Assembly: GCA_001724265.1 (NCBI GenBank)
Contig: MEDY01000276.1
Span: 1-41,475, forward strand
Reading direction: 5' to 3'
DNA from: Rhizaria sp. SCN 62-66
Lineage: Eukaryota; Rhizaria, unplaced
Length of the DNA: 41,475 bases
Positions 1 to 10,000 of the stretch are shown here, piece by piece; position 1 is the stretch's first letter; every line of letters starts with the position of its first letter. A program made the translations under genes and the position numbers. Below the pieces are notes generated by a model. The model made no database searches. It was given only the letters and a program-made list of their open reading frames with translations, and had not been told where the DNA came from.

Positions 1-2559
1 ACGGCCGCGCAGGACGCCGCCGCCGCGCGCGCCGCGACGCGCGCCGCCGCTGAGGCCGCGCGCCCCGCGGACCGCGCGGCCAGTCTCGCCGTCGTGCGCG
101 CCGCCGCCGCGGCCGCCTCCGCGAAGCGCGCCGAGGAGGCCGCCACGGCGGACTGCCGCGCGCGGTCTAAGTTCCTCGCCGAGGCCGCGCGCGCGGCGGG
201 CGCGCTGGCCAGTCTGCACGCGACCGCGCTGGACAAGCCCGTGACGGTGCCGGATGCGAGCATGCCCGTGGACGCCGAGGCGGAGGCCGAGGCCGAGGCC
301 GCCGCGGTGGCCGCCGCGCTGGCCGCGGGCGACAACGAGGCCGCCGCCGTCGAGGCCGCAGAGAGTGGGGCTGACGCCTGGACACTGGGCTCGCGCCGCC
401 GCCGCGCCCCCGCACCGCGGCCCGCGGACGAGGAGTTCGACGTCGAGGAGGCCGACACCGACGCCTACACCGGCGGCGACGATGCTGAGGCTAACCACGA
501 CGAGGAGGTTGAAGAGTTTGCTTATGGCGACGGCGAGAACAACATCAACGTGAACAACGGCGAGCACGACGAGGAGGACGACATGAACGCGATGTACGCT
601 GGCATCGACGCCGCGGACGCCGTGGCCGCCGACGCCGACGCCGACGCCGCCGCCGACGCCGCCGCCGCGCTCGACTCGGCCCCCGGGGCCGTGGCGCACG
701 CCGAGGTGGGCATGCAGGAGGCACGCCAGCGCCTTGCCGCCGTGTCCGCTGCGGCCGCCGAGTCCGCGCTCGCGCTCTCGGCCAAGCGCGCCGCCACGCG
801 CGTCGTCGCGCCCGGTCCGCAGCAGCGCAAGCTCAACGCCGAGGTCGCTGCCGCCGCGCGCGCGGCCGCGGAGGCGCGCGCGGAGAAGGCCGCCGCCGTG
901 GCCGCTCTACGTGCGCGCGCGCGCATCCTGGCCGAGGCCGCCAAGTCCGCCGGCGCGCGCGCGTCGCTGCCCACCCACGTGGAGCCCCCCGTCGTCGCCG
1001 TCATCTTTGACACCGACGGCGACGAGAACGTCGAGCACGCTGGCGCGGAGGCTGAGGCCGAGGCCGAGGCAGTGCCTGAGGAGGCTGAGTACGACGCGTA
1101 CGAGTCCGAGGCCTTTGAGGTCGAGGAGGCCGCCGTCGCCGCCGCCGAGCCCGACGCCGCGGCTGCCCACAGCGCTCCCGCCCCCGCTGCCATTGCTCCT
1201 GCCGCTGCCGCTGAGGACGAGGAGGAGGAGGCCGCCGCGGCCGCCGCGCTGGGCTCCGGCATGACGCTGCTGCAGCGCGAGGACTCAGCGCTGGCCGCCG
1301 CGCGCCTGGCCGGCATCGACGACGACGTCGCGTCGCAGTTCCGCTACAACGACGACGATGGCGGCGACGACGGCGACGCCGCCTACGCCGCCGCGGTCGC
1401 CGCCGAGCAGCACGTCGTCGAGCCCGCGCACGCGCACGAAGCCGATGCCGAGGCTGAGGCGTACGGCCACGGGATCACGTTCAGCCCCGCGGTGATCGCG
1501 GCGGGCAAGGCGCGCCGCGCGTCGGACGCCGCGTCGGCCGCCGCGAGCGCCAAGACCGCAGCCGCCAAGGCGAGCGCGCAGCCGCTGCGCGTGGTGGGCG
1601 CCGTCGAGACGCCCGAGCACGAGCGCGAGCACAAGCAGGGCGAGACCGAGCAGGAGCGCCAGGACCGCCTCTACTTCCAGAAGGGCATCCACTTCGTGCC
1701 CCCGTCGACTGCCTCTGCGCCTGCTCCCGCTACCGCTGCTGCCCCTGTTGCGTACCCTGCCGCGAGCGCGCTGTCGCCGACGGAGCCCGCGCCGACGGAC
1801 GCGGCGTCACTGCAGTCCAACATCACTGCGCAGCTGCACCGCGCCGTGCGCCGCGCGCTCGCGCCCGCGCCCGCCCGCGCCCGCGCCGGAGGTGCTGCGG
1901 CCACGTCCGGCGCGCTGACCGCGGCTATCAACGAGACGGTCGATGCATACCTCGCCACCGTCGCTGCGCCCGCGTCGCCCGCTGCTGCCGCGGCCGCGCG
2001 CAAGGAGGCGCTGTCTGCCGCGCTCACTGCGCCGGGCCCCAGCGGCGTGCCCGCGCTGCTGCACGCGTCGCGCTTGGGCGCCGCGGGCGCCGTGGAGGAG
2101 CTCATCGCGCTGTCGGCGGCCGCGGGCGCGAGCATCGACGTGCGCAACGCGCTGCGCGAGACGCCGCTGTCGCGCGCTGCCGCCAACGGCTTCACAACCG
2201 TGGTGCAGGCGCTGCTACGCGCGGGCGCTAACCCGCTGCTGCGCGACCACCAGGGCTGGACGGCGCTGCACGACGCCGCGTTCCGCGACCGCGCGGGCGC
2301 CATCGAGGCCGTCGTGGCCCACTGTGCCGCCGCGGGCGTGCCCGCCGAGGCCGTGCTCGAGGCCACCAACGCCGCCGGGTGGACGCCGCTCGCGCTTGCG
2401 GCCGCCAACGGGCACGCCGAGGCCGTGCGCGCGCTGGTCCGCGCGGGCGCCGACATCGACGCCGCAAACGCGGTCGGCGACACCGTGCGCGAGCTCGCCG
2501 GCGCGCACCCTGCCGTGCGCCAGGTCATTGAGGAGGAGCTCGCAGCGCTCGCACAGTAA
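1..2559 (+). CDS. Ala/Glu/Asp-rich protein with C-terminal ankyrin repeats (5' end outside window)
   Basis: The frame is open from base 1 (852 codons, then TAA at 2557-2559), so the start lies upstream of the window; the GTG at 94 is just an internal Val codon. Residues here count from base 1. Residues 1-650 are low complexity: Ala-rich helical stretches with many Arg/Glu/Lys (coiled-coil-like) alternate with acidic Asp/Glu/Ala tracts. Residues about 683-852 hold four ankyrin-type repeats with recognisable cores: RETPLSRAAANG (about 719), QGWTALHDAAF (751) and AGWTPLALAAANGH (792), plus a weaker first copy near 683 and a vestigial one at the end. Ankyrin repeats are protein-interaction scaffolds, so a binding or scaffold role is inferred; no catalytic domain is seen. 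Codons are extremely GC-rich at third positions. No TAG, TAA or TGA occurs in frame before the end. The gene is convergent with the next one. Confidence 0.88.
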   Translation, partial: TAAQDAAAARAATRAAAEAARPADRAASLAVVRAAAAAASAKRAEEAATADCRARSKFLAEAARAAGALASLHATALDKPVTVPDASMPVDAEAEAEAEAAAVAAALAAGDNEAAAVEAAESGADAWTLGSRRRRAPAPRPADEEFDVEEADTDAYTGGDDAEANHDEEVEEFAYGDGENNINVNNGEHDEEDDMNAMYAGIDAADAVAADADADAAADAAAALDSAPGAVAHAEVGMQEARQRLAAVSAAAAESALALSAKRAATRVVAPGPQQRKLNAEVAAAARAAAEARAEKAAAVAALRARARILAEAAKSAGARASLPTHVEPPVVAVIFDTDGDENVEHAGAEAEAEAEAVPEEAEYDAYESEAFEVEEAAVAAAEPDAAAAHSAPAPAAIAPAAAAEDEEEEAAAAAALGSGMTLLQREDSALAAARLAGIDDDVASQFRYNDDDGGDDGDAAYAAAVAAEQHVVEPAHAHEADAEAEAYGHGITFSPAVIAAGKARRASDAASAAASAKTAAAKASAQPLRVVGAVETPEHEREHKQGETEQERQDRLYFQKGIHFVPPSTASAPAPATAAAPVAYPAASALSPTEPAPTDAASLQSNITAQLHRAVRRALAPAPARARAGGAAATSGALTAAINETVDAYLATVAAPASPAAAAAARKEALSAALTAPGPSGVPALLHASRLGAAGAVEELIALSAAAGASIDVRNALRETPLSRAAANGFTTVVQALLRAGANPLLRDHQGWTALHDAAFRDRAGAIEAVVAHCAAAGVPAEAVLEATNAAGWTPLALAAANGHAEAVRALVRAGADIDAANAVGDTVRELAGAHPAVRQVIEEELAALAQ
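91..213 (+). repeat. Internal repeat unit, copy 1 (Ala-rich helix module)
   Basis: This stretch encodes a 41-residue Ala/Arg/Glu helix that ends FLAEAARAAGALASL. It is clearly related to the stretch at 844-969, which ends ILAEAAKSAGARASL. Each copy is followed by an acidic AEAEAEA-type tract, suggesting an ancestral tandem duplication with a period of about 750 bases. Confidence 0.6.
844..969 (+). repeat. Internal repeat unit, copy 2 (Ala-rich helix module)
   Basis: Second copy of the module at 91-213. The last 15 residues match at 11 positions, and the following region again has AEAEAEA and EVEEA-like acidic tracts. The copies differ in length by one residue. Confidence 0.6.
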
Positions 2560-3036
2560 GCAAGCCTCCCTTCCTGACGCTTTGCTTGTTGTTGTCGTGA
2601 AGAGCTATGGTGAATTCGGGGTTGTACAGTGTGTTTAAAAGTCGTTTTGTACTGCGCGTCTGATCGTATGATGCCAGCCATAGCTGTGTCATTGTGTGTA
2701 TGGCAAGGGCGGTGCTGAATACGATTTAAGTTGAGACAAGAAAGATGAGAAAAACGAGAGTCTGACTGCTGGATGCGAGGCCAGAGAAGTTCATCTCGGA
2801 GATGAAGCACCACGTAGTGCGCACTTGCTGGTGAATGTATTGTGTCATGGTACATTTTGTAAAGTAAATCGAGCAAAAGGATTTTGCGCGTGTTTTTGTT
2901 TTTTGTATGTGGATGTACGTATGTCGTATCGTGATGCGATCAGGTTGTTAATTGGTGTCAAGGAAGCATTAAGGTTGTCCTGTGCCGGAGCAACTCGCTG
3001 CAAAGAAATTGTTTGCATAACCTCTAAATACAATAC

Positions 3037-3067
3037 AATATGTTAATAAGCTTAAGCTTATCATATT
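3037..3067. repeat. Palindrome / imperfect hairpin in 3' spacer
   Basis: Bases 3046-3061 form a perfect 16-base palindrome (ATAAGCTTAAGCTTAT). Flanking bases 3037-3042 and 3062-3067 (AATATG and CATATT) are also complementary, with a three-base TTA bulge on the left, so the whole can fold as an extended AT-rich hairpin. It lies about 480 bases past the ankyrin gene stop. A role in 3'-end formation is possible but unproven. Confidence 0.5.
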
Positions 3068-3224
3068 ATTCCCACTTCTGCTTTGTATCAATTGTTAGCA
3101 AATTTTTTTTCATGTTGATTCATAATTGCTTTCATTTTCAGGCGTTAAAAAAATTGATCGCTCAAAATGAGTTTCTAATCGTGTGCAAATTGAATGTATT
3201 GAGTTGTGAGAGAAAAATTTAAAA

Positions 3225-3230
3225 AATAAA
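3225..3230 (+). terminator. Candidate poly(A) signal AATAAA
   Basis: An exact AATAAA hexamer in AT-rich sequence, about 665 bases downstream of the ankyrin gene TAA. The distance makes it uncertain, since A/T-rich DNA produces such hexamers by chance. Confidence 0.25.
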
Positions 3231-3506
3231 TATGAATCGCACTGTTGAAGTTAAATTTTAAATTTCGCCTGAAAAGTACACTAAATTCTAGCAAATTACA
3301 TCTCAAAGCGATTTGGACGCACGCTGCACAGGTCAAAGAAATAAATCACATGAGAGAGAAACATGATCATCGGTGACAAGTACAAAAACAAGAGTTATCG
3401 TAAATTTAACTTCAAGAACGTATATTTACAAAAAGCGACACTTGAAGCTTTGAGGTACGTGATTTTCTTTTTCAAAATTCACAAGTGGAACGCAGCATCT
3501 AAATAG

Positions 3507-3791
3507 TCACACTGGCCACAATCGCAGTCGCAAAACAGGCCGACGTTGATCAAGCGCACTAAAGCAGCGGAAATTCAGCGGTTTTTCTTCTCGTCGCCCT
3601 TGTTTGCCCTTGGCCTTTTTGCCCTTGTCCTTGCCTTTGCCCTTCTTCGCCGCCGCTCGGAACTTCTTCCGGCCGCCGCCGCCGTAGTCGCGGCCTGCGT
3701 GGCGGGGCCCAGCACCAGCACAATGGCCCGCGCGAGCACCGCGGGCATTGGCCGCCGGTCCGCCTTGGCTGACGTCTCCATCAACCGTCAC
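3507..3791 (-). other. GC-rich island with Lys/Gly-rich coding-like remnant
   Basis: About 200 bases (roughly 3590-3780) are strikingly GC-rich inside an AT-rich spacer, like the coding regions nearby. On the - strand one frame has GC-ending codons and reads as a Gly stretch followed by a Lys-rich run of KGKGKDKGKKAKGK type, resembling basic tails and similar to a KGKGK segment inside the 3137-residue neighbour. That frame has no ATG; its only start is a GTG, with an in-frame TGA at 3801-3803. It could therefore be an exon needing splicing, a small unannotated gene, or a decayed gene fragment. A second - strand frame starts with ATG at 3781 and stops at 3575, giving an Arg/Ala-rich peptide. 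I cannot choose between these. Confidence 0.3.
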
Positions 3792-4050
3792 GTGGTAGCG
3801 TCACCAACGTCATTCCAATGTCGAACCTAATGTTTAGCGGGTGGCTGCAGATGGCAATTAGGTTTCCCTCGACCAGGTGCCAGTAAGTTGTCCCAGTTTC
3901 ACTCTTCTCATAGTGTTTGACAAGGACTCTTGAAGCTCATCACTCCGACATAAAATAAATATGTATTCGTGTCCGTACACGCATAAACTAATATAAACAT
4001 CAAATGTCAGTCGTGACAACCGTCGTAAACTCACTTGTAGTGATTAATTC

Positions 4051-7000
4051 TCACCACAGACTCTTAGCGCCGCTACCACCAACAGTCTTATTCTTGCGCG
4101 CGCGCTCCGACTCCTGCCTGGCGAGAACGGCAACGGCAGCACGCTGACTCGCGCTCATGCCACCCGCCACTGCCCCCATCGACGGCCGGAACGAGCCAAA
4201 CGCGTACGCACTTTCTGCGCCGCCACTGTGCCCTGCGGCTGTTGTGGGTGCCGGCGGCGCAAACGGAGCCACGGCGGAGACCACGTTCCGCGGCAGCAGG
4301 GCTGCGGATGAGCCGGTCGCAGAGCGGGCGAGCGGCGCGAGGCTGGGAAGCCCACTGAAGCCGGCATTGCCGCGTGCCGACTGAGAACCGTTGTTGTGGC
4401 TGTGCTGTTGCACAGGCACGTACATCGACTGCGCGGGTGAAGGCTGAGTTGTGGTGCGAGCGGACTGCGAGTGTGGGCGCAAGTGAGCATGCTGTTGCGC
4501 AAGAAGCGACAGTGAATGCAGTTGCGACGGCGGCTGTGCGCGCGAGTGCGGACGTGCTGCATGCAATGCTGATGCAGACGCGAGCGTTGTGCCCTCAGAA
4601 AGGATGGGGAGACCTGGATTCGGCCCAGAGCGTGCACCGCGCGCGCTCAACGGAGGCTTCGCTTGTGCCGAGACCGCGAGAGCTTGTCCTTGCGCCTGTG
4701 GGTCATCCAATTTAGTCGCCGCTGCCACTGAGGGAGCGAGGTGCGACAACGAAATGCCCAGCACTGCGGCCGCGGCCGCGAGCGAGGCTGTCGCAGTAAC
4801 GGAGAGCCCGTAGTGGGTCAGCAAGAGATTCTGGAAGTAGAGCTCCGGCTGCGACTGTGCACGTGCCTGTGCTTGTGCTGCTTGCAAATGCATCATTGAC
4901 TGCGACATGTTCTGCAGCTGCAGCAGAGATTGCGAAAGTGACTGCGGTAACGCCTCATCTCCATCTTGTTCTCCACGTGCAGCTACTGGACTCAGCGCCG
5001 TTGCAGGCAGCACAGCCTGTGCTGCACCGGGAGTCGCAAAGCGATGCGGTCGAGAGTGTTCAACATGCTCGCGCCGGCGCAGCTCAACAGCGGCTGCAGG
5101 CGGAGCCAACGCAGCAGCCGTGACGCCTGTCGGCCTGGGCGAAAGCGCAAGGGCAAGCTCAACACCGCGTGGGCCCTCTACAGACTCTGTAGCGGCGGTG
5201 GTATGATTACGAAACCACGGCAGCTGCTGCAGTCGCCGCAGTCGCTGGAGCGCACTCGAGATGGCGTTGTGTAGTCCCGTAGTGCTGAAGCCCGCCCCAC
5301 GCGCGCCGCCGCGCGTGGACGTCAGGGTGGGACGCGATCCAGACGTGTTCACTTCGTCTTCCGACTCGGAGACTTCGGGCAGCGCGTATGGGTGTGTCGC
5401 TGTGTACGTCGCGGCAGCCGCAGCAGCGACGGACTGACAGAACGCATCATAGAGCTCGCCACCCTCATTTGTCATAGGCGAGCGCAATGACAGCGTCTGA
5501 AAGGATTGTGCGCGCGACTGTGAGCGTGATTGTGAACGTGAATGAGATTGTGCACGCGAGTTTGAACGCGAGTCGTTGTGTGCATAATAGGGATGTACCG
5601 ACGACAATGATTCGTTTGCAGCGCTGCTTGTGTCAAACACAGCGCCTGTAGGCTTGGCTGCGCTACTCGCGTTTACATTCCGGCCTGTACCTGCATATGA
5701 CAGAAACGTCTCACGAGTCATCAGCCCGCCACGTCCGACGCCCACCAGTGCAACACTGGGGACTAGCGGCGTCGCCACTTCGGCACTGACCACTGAGCGT
5801 TCATTCACGGGATGAGTCTCTAGGGCTGACGGGACACGCGTGAGGTCACCCAGCGCGCGCGTGACCTCTGCCACCGCAGACGCCCGACTCGCCTCCACCG
5901 AGGCCGCCGGCGCCGCCACGGCCACAACGTCTGCGCTGCCCAGCCACTCGTCGCCGAGGCGGCCACGCAGACGGCCTGCGGCTGTGGGCGCATCGGCGGT
6001 GCTGCTGCTGCTACCACGCGGGTCAGCGCGCGCGTGCGCCACAAGAGCGCTGCCGCTGGCGGGTCTCATCGGCGAGAACGGGTTAGACACGACACGAAAG
6101 CCGCCGATGCGTGCGGCCGTCGAGGAGTGTTCGGTCGCGACGTCAGCACCCTTCGGCGTGAAGACAACGTAGTTGCCCTCGGCGTCAACCAGCTCTATGG
6201 ACTCATAGGCACCGTCGTCCCCGTCACGTGTTCCAGATCCGCGCCCGCGCCCACGGTGCTGCAGCTGCGACTGCGGCCGCAGCCACGCGCCGCGCGCGCT
6301 GCGCGCAGCGCCGGCAGTCGTGGAACTGGGCAGCGCAGGCGTCGGCAAGGACAGCGGCATTGGCGAGCCCTCGCGCCAGTCACCGAGCGCGGCTGTGTTC
6401 GAAGAGAACGAGCCAGATACCGGACCCGTGCGCCCTCCAGCATCGCGGAACTGCTGCCACAGCGGCGTCGAAGCCGCTGCTGCAGGCGTGCGTCCCTCTG
6501 CACCGACGACTAGCGGCGACGAAGCAGGCAGCGGCGAGAAGGCCAGCGCGGAGGGAATCAGGCGGCGCAGCGGGTGCAGCGGTGAGTGCTGCTGCGAAGA
6601 TGGGGTCTGTTGCTGCTGCCGCGGCGAGCCGTACGAAAAGGACGAATGAGAGCGATCCTGCTCAGCAGCGGAGATAACTCCGAGAGGAGGGATCCGCCAT
6701 GAGACGTGGGCATCCCCACCTTCACCGTCCAGAGTAACATCAGAACCCAGAGGAGCCTCACATCCGCAACTGAAGCCTTTAGCCCCGGCAACCGCGCCGC
6801 AGTTGGCGCACACGGAGCCGGCGACAGCAATCGCACCAGTGGCGCTCGGTGACGTCGCGCGCTGCGGATCGTCACCGCCGTCAACAGCCCTGACCTCGTC
6901 GCTCGAAGCAGCGGGCGTAGCGTGGCGGTGAGGGCTTACAGCGCCGCGGCCGCGCGCGGGCAGCGCCCCGCCCTGCGCGAGCCCCCGCGTGAGCGGGGAT

Positions 7001-10000
7001 GCTGTTGGCGTCAAGTGCGCGCGCATGAACTCCTTGTCCTTGAGCACCTTCATCATCGCGCCCATGCCGTGGCCGACCATGTTCGCGACGCCTGGCGACG
7101 CTGCGGCCGCCCCGGCGCGCGCACGCGCCTGCTCCTGCTCGCGGGCCAGCGTCCGGCTGCGGCGACCAAGGCGCGCGCCTTCGCGCCTCGCGGAGGCGAT
7201 CTGCAGCAGCAGCCGCACCATGCCGCTGCCGCCGCTGTTAGCGCCGTTACCGTCGCCCGGCGCACTGTGCGCGCGCAGCACACGCGCCACGGCCACAAGC
7301 TCGCGCGGGCCCAACCGCGGGCGCGGCGCTGGCGCAGTCGATGCCGCGGGCGAAGTGGGCCGTCCGACCGCGGCTGCGATGACGTCGTCGTCGCTGCTGC
7401 TGCTCAGCTGCGCATCGTCACCGAGCGCCGTGGCGCCAGGGTCTGAGTCGCTGGCCGAGTCAGAGTCCGAGGTCGAGGCAGAGTCGGACTCGGTACTGGG
7501 CGCAGTGGACAGGGCTGGGGCGTGCTTCTCCTTCTTCCCCTTGCCCTTCTTGCCAGCCGCGGCCTTGCCTTTGCCCTTGACCTGTGGGGACTTGGCACCT
7601 GCAGCGCGGGCCAGCGCCTCCTGGTGCTCTCGGTGCGCGCGGCGGGTCTGCCGGCGCCACAGCCGCCAGGCGGCGACGCGCGCGAGCGCAATCTTGACGA
7701 GCAGCGGCAACACTGACGACGCGGGCACGGACGCGCGCATCTCGAGCCACGCGATGCTGGCCTTCCGCCCGCCACTGGGAGTCGGGCTCACAGTTGCGTC
7801 AGCCGGCGCGGCGTCGTTCACGGGCGCGTTGCGAGAGGCACGCAGTCCGCGCGAGGTGTACGGTGCGCAGCGGCGCAGCAGACCCAGCTCAGTGAGACGA
7901 CGTTCACTCGAAGCAACGGCGACTGCCAGTAACGCTGCGCGCGAGCGAGCCTCAGCAGGAGGCGCAGTGTCCCAGTCAAACACATCTTTGCGCGCAGCCA
8001 CAGGGCCAGTGTTGGTGCCCGCATCCGAGAGCGACGACGCACCCAGATTGATGCGGTAGCGGGCGCCGAGTAGCGCCACGTGCGCAGCCAGAGCGGCGCG
8101 CGCTGCAGCGCCAACAGCGGGCGTCGGTGACCCGTTACCGAGCGCCGTCGCAAGAGCACTGGCAGTGCCCGCGGCGGCTGCAGTCAGCGCCTCTGGCGAG
8201 AGCTCCTCTTCGTTCGCTCCTGCCCCGATGCCGAACCCGCCGTCTCTGAGAGCGGCCAACCCGAGGCCGGCGGACGGGCCAAGCGCAACATCATCTTCGC
8301 CAGCACCCGCGGCGGCGGTAGTGGACCGCAGAATCGCCAAGACTTCTTCATCGAAGCCGTACTGGCTGTCACCGCGACGCCGCCGACGCCGCGGCGCTTT
8401 TCCAGCCTCAGCTTCCGCCTCAGCCGCGGCAGCGGCCGCCGCGGCATCAGCGGCCGCCTCATCAGCTGCCTCGTCCTCAGCGTCAGCCGCGTCGGTGTTA
8501 AACGAGTTCAAGATGGCGTCAAAGTCGACTTCTTCCGCACCCGCTAAGGCGCCGCGCTGCAGCTGCTCCAACATCGCCCGCTTCGCGCGCGCCTCACGCC
8601 GCATCAGCGCGATCTTCTGCCGCGCCAGCGCCTCTGCCGCGGCCTTGCGCTCCTGCACGAGCCGCGCTTCCTCCTCGGCCGCGGCGAGCGCGGCCTGCTC
8701 CAGCCGCCACGCCTCCTCCTGCAACTCCCATTGCGTCGGCGCGCGCACGGGCTTCGTGAGGAGCGCGTCCGACGCCGCGGTGGCGGTGCTCTCGGCGGTC
8801 GAGTCCGCGACGCTCGCGCCCGGTGCGGAGGCGGCTTCGCCATCACCCACACTGTTGCTGGCGGTCTTCGCGGCAGAATCACTCACAGACCCCGGTGCAG
8901 CCGCATCGCCAGTCGCAGCGTCAGTGACTTCGGGGACAGCAGCTATTTCATCGTCTTCATCAAGCGCGGGCTTGGCTGATCCATCGTGGACAGTGACCAC
9001 CAACTTGTGCGCAATACCCGTGTCGCGCACCGTCTGGATCGACGACTTGATGCCGTCCACGAGCAGCGTCGCGCTCGCATGCAGGTGTTCCATCCGGCTC
9101 AGACTCGCGCCGCCCTCCTTCGCGGCCGCGGCGTCGCTCTCAGTCGTCTGCGAGCCTGTACGGGTGACTGCAGGCGGCGCCTGGCGCGCTGCGGCGGCCG
9201 CGTTGGCAGCTGCGTGCGCGGCCGCAATCGCGGCGGCGCCCGCGCGGGGTCCACCCGGGCCGCGACCCGCCGCAGTGTCAGACTCAGAAGCCGCTGCAGC
9301 AGTGGCCTCCGCTGCTGCCGTGGCCGCAGTGGCCGCCAGCGCTTCGAGCTCGCTGGCCGCGGCTTCAAACTCGGCCACGACGGCCGCAGAGGCCGCGGCC
9401 TGCTCTGCACCGGATCCGCCTGCGGAGGCGGCGGTGGACTGCAGACGCGCGGCGTCATAGGCCTGGCGCGCGCCCATCACGATCTCGGCCATCGTTCGCC
9501 GCGGGGCCTTGACCGCACCGGGCCCCGTGGCGAGCGCCTGCGGCAGCGCTGACTCGAGCTGCAGCTTCGCGAAGCGGCCCATAAGCGCGTCGAGCTGCGT
9601 CTCCACCGCGCCCTTGCGCTCGCCGTCGGCCTCATCGCTGTCGTCGCCGTCGCGCGCCGCCGCCAGCGCCTGCGCCCGCGCGCGCGCACGCGCCTCGGCG
9701 TGCTCCCTGCGGCGCGCGGCGGCCCTGAGGTGCTCCTTCATGAGCGCCTCGGCGGCCTCGGCCGCACGTCGCCGTTCACGTCGCAGTCGCCGTAACACGG
9801 GCGCCATGCGGCTCGCCAGCGCCTCCTGCGCCGCGAGCAGCTCACCACGCGCGGGGTACAGCGACAGAGCGAGCGCGTGCTGCGCGCCGCCAGCGATGTT
9901 CGCATCGGTATGCGCGCGCGCACAGGCACGGGCAAGGCCGCGCGCCGAGGCCGCGCCGCGCGGCAGCTCCCAGCCCGCGGGCAGGGAGTGGCGGCGGCGG

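Larger units (their letters stand above)
2560..4050. other. Convergent AT-rich spacer (3' regions of two genes)
   Basis: This stretch lies between the TAA of the ankyrin gene and the TGA of the - strand gene, so it should hold both 3' untranslated regions. It is AT-rich compared with the flanking genes, especially 3000-3500, and the short ORFs there show no protein-like composition. AATAAA occurs on the + strand at 3225-3230 and 3954-3959; the first is a possible but distant poly(A) signal for the ankyrin gene. No tRNA-like B box (GGTTCGANNCC) was found by eye. The exceptions to plain spacer are the palindrome at 3037-3067 and the GC-rich island at about 3575-3791. Confidence 0.6.

Noticed and set aside
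522-2876. - strand ORFs across the ankyrin gene (for example 522-1316, 1671-2876)
   Set aside because: They mirror Ala/Glu codons of the real + strand gene; the ankyrin repeats fix the true frame.
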